Source: Firmicutes bacterium CAG:646
GTDB taxonomy: Bacteria; Bacillota; Clostridia; Lachnospirales; Lachnospiraceae
Reading direction: 5' to 3'
Length of the DNA stretch: 12,212 nucleotides
NCBI GenBank assembly: GCA_000432335.1
Contig: HF995327.1
Location: 1-12,212, forward strand
Shown here: positions 6,689-11,607 of the stretch, piece by piece
Layout of the letters: each line of letters starts with the position of its first letter
Position numbering within the stretch: position 1 is the stretch's first letter
Program-made: the position numbers and the translations under genes
The notes under the pieces: model-generated
What the model was told of the DNA's origin: nothing
Seen by the model: only the letters and a program-made list of their open reading frames with translations
Database searches by the model: none

Positions 6689-7444
6689 ATGTCTGTATCA
6701 ATAAAGACTGCCAGGGAAATAGAATTAATGAAGGAAGCCGGCCGTTTGCTGGAGCAGGTTCACGATGAACTGGCAAAAGCCATCAAGCCGGGAATTTCAA
6801 CCTGGGAAATTGATCATTTGGGAGAAGAACTGATCAGAAGTTTTGGTTGTACCCCGAATTTCCTTCATTATAATGGATATCCCGCATCCATCTGCGTATC
6901 AGTGAATGATGAGGTTGTACATGGAATTCCATCCAAAGAAAGAATTCTTCAGGAGGGAGATATTGTCAGCCTGGATGCCGGACTCATCTATAAAGGTTAC
7001 CATTCTGATGCTGCCCGTACCCATGCGGTGGGAGAGATCAGCCAGGAGGCAAAACAGTTGATTGAAGTTACCCGTCAGAGTTTCTTTGAGGGAATCAAAT
7101 ACGCGAAAGCCGGACACCATCTTCATGAGATTTCAGCGGCTATCGGCGCTTATGCGGAAAGCTTTGGATATGGAGTGGTGCGGGATCTTGTAGGACACGG
7201 GATTGGAACCGCGCTTCATGAAGATCCTCAGATTCCGAACTTTGCTCAGAAACGCAGAGGGATTCGTCTGGTTCCGGGTATGACACTGGCGATCGAGCCT
7301 ATGATCAATATCGGAAGACCGGACGTATGCTGGCTGGATGATGACTGGACAGTAGTGACAGAAGATGAATCGCTGTCTGCTCATTATGAAAATACCATAC
7401 TGATCACAGACGGCGAGCCTGAGATTCTTACCTTATCAAAATAG
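6689..7444 (+). CDS. map: Methionine aminopeptidase, type I
   Basis: Removes the initiator methionine from nascent proteins when the second residue is small. The 251-residue product has the complete pita-bread metal site: D96, D107, H170, E203 and E234. The substrate-contacting H78 (NDEVVHGIPS) and H177 (GHGIGTALHE) are also present. There is no N-terminal extension or SEC-C zinc domain, so it is the compact bacterial form. The ATG is 3 bp past the adk stop codon and its AGGAG (6676-6680) lies inside the end of adk, so translation is probably coupled. Confidence 0.98.
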   Translation: MSVSIKTAREIELMKEAGRLLEQVHDELAKAIKPGISTWEIDHLGEELIRSFGCTPNFLHYNGYPASICVSVNDEVVHGIPSKERILQEGDIVSLDAGLIYKGYHSDAARTHAVGEISQEAKQLIEVTRQSFFEGIKYAKAGHHLHEISAAIGAYAESFGYGVVRDLVGHGIGTALHEDPQIPNFAQKRRGIRLVPGMTLAIEPMINIGRPDVCWLDDDWTVVTEDESLSAHYENTILITDGEPEILTLSK

Positions 7445-7459
7445 GGATGAGGTGACAGG

Positions 7460-7735
7460 ATGAAGGAATATGGTATCGGTATGATGGCAAGATCCCTTGC
7501 CGGACACGACAGGGGAAAAATGTATATGATTCTTTCTCAGGATGAACAGTATGTCTATCTGTCAGATGGCGTGTACCGCACAGTGGGCAAATTGAAAAAA
7601 AAGAAAAAAAAGCATATACAGATTGATTGCAGGATTCCAGAGGAAATCCAGAAGCTGCTGGATGAGGGGAGACCTATCCAGAACAGTGATGTCATCAGAG
7701 CAAGAAGAGAATACGGCAACAAAAACAGGGAATAA
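7460..7735 (+). CDS. KOW-domain RNA-binding protein, L14E-like
   Basis: A 91-residue basic protein. Residues 10-25 (ARSLAGHDRGKMYMIL) form a KOW-type motif of the kind found in the L14E/L6E/L27E-like group of small proteins that Clostridia encode between map and infA. Residues 46-51 are six consecutive lysines, followed by HIQID. The C-terminal part (PEEIQKLLDEGRPIQNSDVI) is probably helical. The role is unproven; its place among translation genes and its KOW fold suggest RNA or ribosome binding. GAGGTGA at 7449-7455 precedes the ATG, and infA follows after 16 bp. The lysine run is written as A8-G-A8 (7595-7611), a possible slippage site. Confidence 0.85.
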   Translation: MKEYGIGMMARSLAGHDRGKMYMILSQDEQYVYLSDGVYRTVGKLKKKKKKHIQIDCRIPEEIQKLLDEGRPIQNSDVIRARREYGNKNRE

Positions 7736-7751
7736 AACAGGAGGTTATGAG

Positions 7752-7970
7752 ATGTCTAAGGCAGATGTTATTGAAGTAGAAGGTACTGTCCTTGAAAAAC
7801 TGCCCAATGCAATGTTCAAGGTAGAACTGGAAAATAAACATGTGGTTCTGGCACATATCAGCGGAAAACTGCGGATGAACTTTATCCGTATCTTACCGGG
7901 AGATAAAGTGACCATGGAATTGTCTCCCTATGATCTGACAAAGGGAAGAATTATCTGGAGAGATAAATAA
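7752..7970 (+). CDS. infA: Translation initiation factor IF-1
   Basis: IF-1 binds the A site of the 30S subunit during initiation and supports IF-2 and IF-3. The 72-residue product is a single S1-type OB fold of standard length: MSKADVIEVEGTVLEKLPNA, then VVLAHISGKLRMNFIRILPG (31-50), DKVTMELSPYDLTKGRI and the end RDK. The frame is open upstream to about 7596 inside the KOW gene, but the ATG at 7752 has AGGAGG at 7739-7744 and the conserved N-terminus, so it is the start. A long fold-back element with a T-rich tail begins 8 bp after the stop codon, which suggests that the spc transcription unit ends here. Confidence 0.98.
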   Translation: MSKADVIEVEGTVLEKLPNAMFKVELENKHVVLAHISGKLRMNFIRILPGDKVTMELSPYDLTKGRIIWRDK

Positions 7971-7978
7971 GAATTGAA

Positions 7979-8091
7979 AAAGGGGCTGTCGCATGGGTGA
8001 CATATCTGGAATATTTATACATTTTACGCTTTCGCTAAAAATGTATAAATATTTCTGAATTATGTTTCATGCGGCAGCTCTTTTCTTTTTT
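7979..8091 (+). terminator. Long fold-back element, probable terminator after infA
   Basis: The outer arm 7979-7995 pairs with 8068-8084 over 17 bp (three G-T wobbles; core CTGTCGCATG against CATGCGGCAG). The inner arm 8008-8025 pairs with 8038-8055 over 18 bp with one wobble, around a 12-base loop. A mid-stem ACATA/TATGT pair joins them. The 3' end runs into TTTTCTTTTTT. As RNA this is a roughly 110-base hairpin that should stop transcription leaving infA. The size, high A+T inner arm and GC-rich ends also fit a small MITE-like insertion; no flanking target duplication was identified. Confidence 0.7.
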
Positions 8092-8361
8092 AGACAAGAT
8101 ATAACGCCAGAAAACGTAACTTCAACGGCTTCAACACTCTCAGACATTGCAAACCTGCCGTCGGCATCCTATAATAAAAATATAAAGTTTCTCTGGAAAA
8201 GATTACCGCTTTGATGAAGGAACTGTTCTGACGGTTTCTGGGATACAGGCAAATCTGAAAAATTTAAAAAAGCACGTATCGTCTATTCGAGCCAGGTCTG
8301 GCAAAATACAGGTAATATTTTTCCAGAGGAGCTCTTTTCTTAGATTTCCTTAAAAAATCCC
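8092..8361 (+). other. Non-coding segment of unknown origin upstream of rpmJ
   Basis: About 270 bp with no supportable gene. On the minus strand, one frame from 8339 down to 8067 is broken by only two TAG codons (8285-8283, 8171-8169); its last stretch of 33 codons ends in a TGA inside the fold-back element. No protein family was recognised and no ribosome binding site was seen. A 12-base string AGCTCTTTTCTT occurs at both ends (8076-8087 and 8330-8341), which could be footprints of an insertion or of repeated terminator tails. A good promoter lies inside at 8147-8175. Confidence 0.4.
8147..8175 (+). promoter_or_regulatory. Sigma-A-type promoter, first upstream of rpmJ
   Basis: TTGCAA (8147-8152), a 17-base spacer and a perfect TATAAT (8170-8175). 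Transcription would begin near 8182. The message would then meet the terminator at 8376-8423, giving either a roughly 240-base RNA or, on read-through, a long leader for rpmJ. Confidence 0.6.
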
Positions 8362-8390
8362 TTGCTTTTAGGTATAAGGAGTGCTATACT
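8362..8390 (+). promoter_or_regulatory. Sigma-A-type promoter for the rpmJ/alpha operon
   Basis: TTGCTT (8362-8367), a 17-base spacer and TATACT (8385-8390), preceded by TGC, an extended -10. The predicted start is near 8396-8399. This is the best-looking promoter in the window and would drive rpmJ and probably rpsM onward, with a leader of about 130 bases. It overlaps the 5' arm of the terminator at 8376-8423. Confidence 0.75.
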
Positions 8391-8423
8391 ATAAAACGAG
8401 CTTTTGTGTAGCACTCTTTTTTT
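8376..8423 (+). terminator. Intrinsic terminator overlapping the rpmJ promoter
   Basis: AAGGAGTGCTA (8376-8386) pairs with TAGCACTCTTT (8409-8419) over 11 bp with one G-T wobble, followed by further T residues to 8423 (seven T in all from 8417). The 22-base loop can form a small AAAA/TTTT stem. The 5' arm lies in the spacer and -10 of the promoter at 8362-8390, so only RNA started further upstream can form the hairpin. Confidence 0.7.
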
Positions 8424-8450
8424 GTGCGCAAATTCAGAAGTTCACACACC

Positions 8451-8506
8451 TGGTCAGAAGACCAAATAAGGAACCCGTGAGGGACACCCCAATGACCTTT
8501 GGTCAT
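8451..8506 (+). promoter_or_regulatory. Structured 5' leader of rpmJ
   Basis: Three hairpins in a row: TGGTC-AGAA-GACCA (8451-8464), CCC-GTGA-GGG (8474-8483, GNRA-type loop) and ATGACC-TTT-GGTCAT (8492-8506). The arms can swap: GACCA (8460-8464) can also pair with TGGTC (8500-8504), and GGTC (8452-8455) with GACC (8494-8497). The rpmJ ribosome binding site starts 9 bases after the last hairpin. No known riboswitch class was recognised. Confidence 0.45.
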
Positions 8507-8528
8507 AAGAGAGGAAAGGAGGATTCAA

Positions 8529-8642
8529 ATGAAAGTTAGATCATCTGTAAAACCTATCTGTGAAAAATGTAAAATCATTAAAAGAAAAGGAAGCATCAGA
8601 GTAATCTGCGAGAATCCAAAACACAAACAGAGACAGGGCTAA
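8529..8642 (+). CDS. rpmJ: 50S ribosomal protein L36, zinc form
   Basis: L36 is the smallest large-subunit protein and binds 23S rRNA domains II, V and VI. The frame from ATG 8529 encodes 37 residues: MKVRSSVKPICEKCKIIKRK, GSIRVICENPKHKQRQG. The zinc-ribbon ligands C11, C14, C27 and H32 are all present, so this is the zinc-binding form rather than the zinc-free paralogue made under zinc starvation. AAAGGAGG at 8515-8522 precedes the ATG by 6 bases. It is separated from infA by 558 bp, with its own promoter, and from rpsM by 348 bp; in many Firmicutes these genes are close together. Confidence 0.97.
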   Translation: MKVRSSVKPICEKCKIIKRKGSIRVICENPKHKQRQG

Positions 8643-8697
8643 TCCGTCAATTAGTCTGACTGTTTGGAGGCGAGAGCTTCAAAATTAAGTGCGGCTG

Positions 8698-8727
8698 CAG
8701 TAGGACACATGTGGATGTGTTGTACTG
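8698..8727 (+). promoter_or_regulatory. Stem-loop downstream of rpmJ
   Basis: CAGTA (8698-8702) pairs with TACTG (8723-8727). After a G-G mismatch and a G-T wobble, ACACAT (8705-8710) pairs with ATGTGT (8715-8720) around a GTGG loop. A TGTTTAAAT tail follows, not a proper T-run. It could be a weak terminator or the first element of the rpsM leader. Confidence 0.5.
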
Positions 8728-8731
8728 TTTA

Positions 8732-8821
8732 AATATTATAATGAGAGAAACTTCGGAGTGGTGTACCGAAGAGCCTCCGGCGGATGAACGCCGATGAGAG
8801 CGTTGCATCCTTTATAATATT
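8732..8821 (+). ncRNA. Candidate three-way-junction RNA element
   Basis: The closing helix AATATTATAA (8732-8741) pairs perfectly with TTATAATATT (8812-8821). Inside are CTTCGG/CCGAAG (8751-8756 with 8766-8771) and a second hairpin in which GGATGAACGC (8782-8791) pairs with GCGTT-G-CATCC (8800-8810) with one bulged G. A competing helix CGGCG/CGCCG (8778-8782 with 8789-8793) excludes the second hairpin. The architecture resembles a riboswitch-like or protein-binding leader, but no known class was recognised. It could equally be a dispersed palindromic repeat. Confidence 0.45.
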
Positions 8822-8829
8822 GCTTAATA

Positions 8830-8885
8830 CCGGCCAAGCCGGAAAGGTCATGGAAACATGGCTGGATGCTTACATACCGGCATCC
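8830..8885 (+). promoter_or_regulatory. Tandem small hairpins upstream of rpsM
   Basis: CCGGC-CAA-GCCGG (8830-8842), then GTCATG-GAAA-CATGGC (8847-8862, a GNRA loop with one wobble), then GGATGC (8864-8869) paired with GCATCC (8880-8885) around a 10-base loop. They follow directly on the three-way element. Confidence 0.45.
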
Positions 8886-8905
8886 CAATTAGGAAAATAT
8901 TAAAC

Positions 8906-8966
8906 GATCAGCAAAGACACAACATTTCAGACGTATGCAGAAGCATATGGGCTGTCGCGGCTGATC
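8906..8966 (+). promoter_or_regulatory. Stem structure next to the rpsM ribosome binding site
   Basis: The closing stem GATCAGC (8906-8912) pairs perfectly with GCTGATC (8960-8966). Within it GACA (8916-8919) can pair with TGTC (8953-8956), and CGTATGC-AGAA-GCATATG (8932-8949) forms a 7-bp hairpin with one wobble. The structure ends 11 bases before the GGAGG at 8978-8982. Its place suggests translational control of rpsM, as S4 does at this point in the E. coli alpha operon. The sequence does not resemble that site as far as I can tell. Confidence 0.45.
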
Positions 8967-8990
8967 AGACAGAAAATGGAGGAAAAATAC

Positions 8991-9359
8991 ATGGCACGTA
9001 TTGCTGGTGTAGACTTACCAAGAGAAAAACGTATTGAGATCGGATTGACTTATATCTACGGAATCGGTAGAACAAGCGCTACTCGTATTCTGAAAGAAGC
9101 AAATGTAAATCCGGACACCCGTGTAAGAGATATCACGGATGAAGAAGTAAAAAGAATCAGTGCTGTAATCGATGAGACTCAGACTGTAGAAGGTGATCTG
9201 AGAAGAGAGATCGCTATGAACATCAAACGTCTGCAGGAGATCGGATGCTACAGAGGTATCCGTCATAGAAAGAGCCTGCCGGTTCGTGGTCAGAAGACAA
9301 AGACAAACGCAAGAACCAGAAAAGGTCCTAAGAGAACTGTAGCAAACAAGAAAAAATAA
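8991..9359 (+). CDS. rpsM: 30S ribosomal protein S13
   Basis: S13 lies in the head of the 30S subunit, contacts the P-site tRNA and forms bridges to the 50S central protuberance. The 122-residue product begins MARIAGVDLPREKRIEIGLT and has the S13 signature RGIRHRKSLPVRGQ at 88-101, followed by the basic tail that reaches the P site. The frame is open from an ATG at 8976, but that codon overlaps the ribosome binding site (TGGAGGA, 8977-8983) serving ATG 8991, and the family N-terminus starts at 8991. A long structured leader precedes it; rpsK follows after 60 bp rather than the usual short gap. Confidence 0.97.
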   Translation: MARIAGVDLPREKRIEIGLTYIYGIGRTSATRILKEANVNPDTRVRDITDEEVKRISAVIDETQTVEGDLRREIAMNIKRLQEIGCYRGIRHRKSLPVRGQKTKTNARTRKGPKRTVANKKK

Positions 9360-9374
9360 TTGATTTGTAATTCG

Positions 9375-9410
9375 TAACCATTCAAGAAGAATATAAGAAA
9401 GTGTAGGTTA
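9375..9410 (+). promoter_or_regulatory. Weak ribosome binding region of rpsK
   Basis: The 60 bases before the rpsK ATG contain no AGGAGG; the best match is AGGT at 9405-9408, 11 bases upstream. This AGGT lies in GGTTA (9406-9410), which can pair with TAACC (9375-9379), enclosing ATTC-AAGAA-GAAT (9380-9392). Every other internal gene start in the window has a clear Shine-Dalgarno sequence. Confidence 0.5.
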
Positions 9411-9419
9411 GTTTTTAAA

Positions 9420-9812
<393 letters not shown>

Positions 9813-9831
9813 TTTAGGAGGTCAGTAGATT

Positions 9832-10425
9832 ATGGCAGTTAATAGAGTACCTGTTCTGAAAAGATGCAGATCTTTAGGTCTGGATCCAATCTATTTAGGA
9901 ATTGATAAAAAGTCCACAAGACAGTTGAAAAGAGCAAACCGTAAAATGTCTGAATACGGTCTGCAGTTAAGAGAAAAACAGAAAGCAAAATTCATCTACG
10001 GCGTTCTGGAAAAACCTTTCCGTAACTACTACGAGAAAGCTGATCAGATGCCAGGTCTGACAGGTCCAAACCTGATGTCTCTGCTGGAACTGAGACTGGA
10101 CAACGTAATCTTCCGTCTGGGATTCGCAAGAACCAGAAGAGAAGCTCGTCAGATCGTTGACCACAAACACGTACTGGTAAATGGCAAACAGGTAAACATT
10201 CCTTCTTACCTGGTAAAAGCTGGTGACCAGATCGAAATCAAAGAGAGCAAACAGTCCTCTCAGAGATACAAAGACATTCTGGAAGTAACAGGCGGAAGAC
10301 TGGTTCCGGAATGGCTGGATGTTGATCAGGAAGCATTCAAAGGAACTGTAAAAGAAGTTCCTTCCAGAGATGCAATTGACGTTCCAGTGGATGAAATGCT
10401 TATCGTCGAGTTGTATTCTAAATAA
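9832..10425 (+). CDS. rpsD: 30S ribosomal protein S4, zinc-free form
   Basis: S4 initiates 5'-domain assembly of 16S rRNA, helps form the mRNA entry tunnel and often acts as an autogenous translational repressor. The 197-residue product starts MAVNRVPVLKRCRSLGLDPI and carries the S4 RNA-binding domain at about 88-150, with RLDNVIFRLGFARTRREARQ at 88-107 and VDHKHVLVNGKQVNIPSYLV at 109-128. The N-terminus has one Cys (C12) and no CxxC zinc motif, so it is the cysteine-poor form. TTAGGAGG at 9814-9821 precedes the ATG. In Bacillus subtilis rpsD is elsewhere in the genome; its place between rpsK and rpoA is the ancestral one. Confidence 0.97.
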   Translation: MAVNRVPVLKRCRSLGLDPIYLGIDKKSTRQLKRANRKMSEYGLQLREKQKAKFIYGVLEKPFRNYYEKADQMPGLTGPNLMSLLELRLDNVIFRLGFARTRREARQIVDHKHVLVNGKQVNIPSYLVKAGDQIEIKESKQSSQRYKDILEVTGGRLVPEWLDVDQEAFKGTVKEVPSRDAIDVPVDEMLIVELYSK

Positions 10426-10438
10426 TAATAGTGGGTTG

Positions 10439-10467
10439 CGGCTCACCCTTTTTGAGTGGGCCGTTTT
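10439..10467 (+). terminator. Terminator-like hairpin between rpsD and rpoA
   Basis: CGGCTCAC (10439-10446) pairs with GTGGGCCG (10456-10463), 8 bp with one T-G wobble, followed by TTTT then CC. The T-run is short, so partial termination or attenuation is more likely than a full stop, since no clear promoter was found before rpoA. GGGT (10433-10436) can instead pair with ACCC (10445-10448), opening the hairpin. Confidence 0.5.
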
Positions 10468-10517
10468 CCATATGTTACCCTCAATGAAACAGAATATCCC
10501 AATAAGGAGGGCCTGGT

Positions 10518-11477
10518 ATGTTTGATTTCAACAAACCAAAAATTGAGATTACAGAGATTTCCGATGATAAAAAATATGGCAGATTTGTTGTAGAACCGCT
10601 GGAAAGAGGTTATGGTACTACTCTGGGTAACTCCCTGAGAAGAATCATGTTGTCCTCACTGCCGGGCGCAGCAGTCAGCCAGGTGAAAATTGAAGGCGTT
10701 CTGCACGAATTCAGTTCCATCCCAGGCGTCAAAGAAGATGTAACAGAGATTATTATGAACCTGAAGAGCCTTGCAATCCGCAATAGCAGCGAGAGCAATG
10801 ATCCGAAGGTTGCTTACATTGAATTTGAGGGAGAAGGCGTGGTTCGGGCTTCTGATATTCAGGTAGATCAGGATATCGAGATTATGAATCCGGATCAGGT
10901 GATTGCTACCCTGAATGGCGGACCGGACAGTAAACTGTATATGGAACTTACCATTACAAAAGGTCGTGGTTATGTCAGTGCAGAAAAAGGAAAGACAGAG
11001 GATATGGCAATCGGTGTGATTGCTGTAGACGCTATCTATACACCGGTAGAACGTGTGAACCTTACGGTACAGAACACCCGTGTAGGTCAGATTACAGACT
11101 TTGATAAGCTGACTCTGGATGTTTATACCAACGGTACACTGGACCCAGACGAAGCGGTCAGTCTGGCAGCAAAAGTCTTGAGCGAGCATTTGAAACTCTT
11201 TATCGATCTTTCTGAGAATGCTAAGACAGCAGAAGTTATGATCGAAAAAGAAGACAATGAGAAAGAAAAAGTTCTTGAGATGAATATCGATGAGCTGGAA
11301 CTTTCCGTTCGTTCTTACAACTGTCTGAAGAGAGCTGGTATCAATACAGTAGAAGAACTTTGCAACAGAACTTCTGAGGATATGATGAAGGTTCGTAATC
11401 TGGGACGCAAGTCTCTGGAAGAAGTGCTGGCGAAGCTGAAAGAGCTTGGATTGCAGCTGAATCCGGGAGAAGAATAA
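10518..11477 (+). CDS. rpoA: RNA polymerase subunit alpha
   Basis: The alpha dimer nucleates assembly of core RNA polymerase; its C-terminal domain binds UP elements and activators. The 319-residue product has the N-terminal assembly domain (about 1-230), with TLGNSLRRIMLSSLPG at 35-50, the region contacting beta, and IEGVLHEFSSIPGVKEDVTE at 58-77. The C-terminal domain spans about 256-315 (ELELSVRSYNCLKRAGINTV, 259-278), and the residue aligning with the DNA-binding arginine of E. coli is also R265. A short acidic linker with KEDNEKEK joins them. AAGGAGG at 10504-10510 precedes the ATG. A terminator-like hairpin lies in the gap before it. Confidence 0.98.
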   Translation: MFDFNKPKIEITEISDDKKYGRFVVEPLERGYGTTLGNSLRRIMLSSLPGAAVSQVKIEGVLHEFSSIPGVKEDVTEIIMNLKSLAIRNSSESNDPKVAYIEFEGEGVVRASDIQVDQDIEIMNPDQVIATLNGGPDSKLYMELTITKGRGYVSAEKGKTEDMAIGVIAVDAIYTPVERVNLTVQNTRVGQITDFDKLTLDVYTNGTLDPDEAVSLAAKVLSEHLKLFIDLSENAKTAEVMIEKEDNEKEKVLEMNIDELELSVRSYNCLKRAGINTVEELCNRTSEDMMKVRNLGRKSLEEVLAKLKELGLQLNPGEE

Positions 11478-11498
11478 AAGCGCAGAGAAGATTTGCGA

Positions 11499-11519
11499 CT
11501 GCCATCCACAGGATGGTAG
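11499..11519 (+). promoter_or_regulatory. Stem-loop after rpoA
   Basis: CTGCCATCC (11499-11507) pairs with GGATGGTAG (11511-11519) over 9 bp with one wobble and a 3-base ACA loop. It is followed by GGTAAAG, not a T-run. It is probably an RNA-stability or processing element, or part of the rplQ leader. Confidence 0.5.
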
Positions 11520-11530
11520 GGTAAAGAAGA

Positions 11531-11594
11531 ATTTGTAGAATAAAAAGCAGTATAGCAGTAAGACCGAAGAAGCGTGGTATACTGTTCCACAAAT
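11531..11594 (+). promoter_or_regulatory. Long stem leader abutting the rplQ ribosome binding site
   Basis: The outer arm 11531-11540 (ATTTGTAGAA) pairs with 11585-11594 (TTCCACAAAT), 9 of 10 positions. The inner arm CAGTATA (11548-11554) pairs perfectly with TATACTG (11578-11584). The apical segment 11555-11577 is left open and a 7-base bulge lies on the 5' side. The 3' arm ends at the base before GGAGG (11595-11599), so folding and ribosome access should compete. The function is inferred. Confidence 0.55.
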
Positions 11595-11607
11595 GGAGGA
11601 AAATAAA

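Larger units (their letters stand above)
8643..8990 (+). other. 348-bp structured gap between rpmJ and rpsM
   Basis: No recognisable gene. The stretch is a chain of helices: a GAGA-loop hairpin (8667-8680), the long hairpin 8698-8727, a three-way-junction shape 8732-8821, three small hairpins 8830-8885 and a closing stem 8906-8966 just before the rpsM ribosome binding site. TATAAT strings occur at 8737 and 8813 but have no matching -35 element. The region may be an untranslated leader for the rpsM-rplQ part of the operon, or a set of inserted repeats. A 39-codon open frame at 8784-8903 lacks a ribosome binding site. Confidence 0.6.

Noticed and set aside
8667..8693. A possible fourth copy of the spc-gap repeat (GGCGAGAGCTTC then AATTAAGTGCGG)
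   Set aside because: It resembles copy A in the 3' half, but no upstream arm able to pair with AGTGC was found, so the defining outer stem is missing.
8737..8818. Perfect TATAAT hexamers at 8737-8742 and 8813-8818
   Set aside because: They come from the two AT-rich arms of one palindromic helix, and neither has a plausible -35 element 15-19 bases upstream.
8643..8990. Known RNA genes (tRNA, SRP RNA, 6S, tmRNA) in the structured gap
   Set aside because: No cloverleaf, SRP core motif or other diagnostic sequence was seen.
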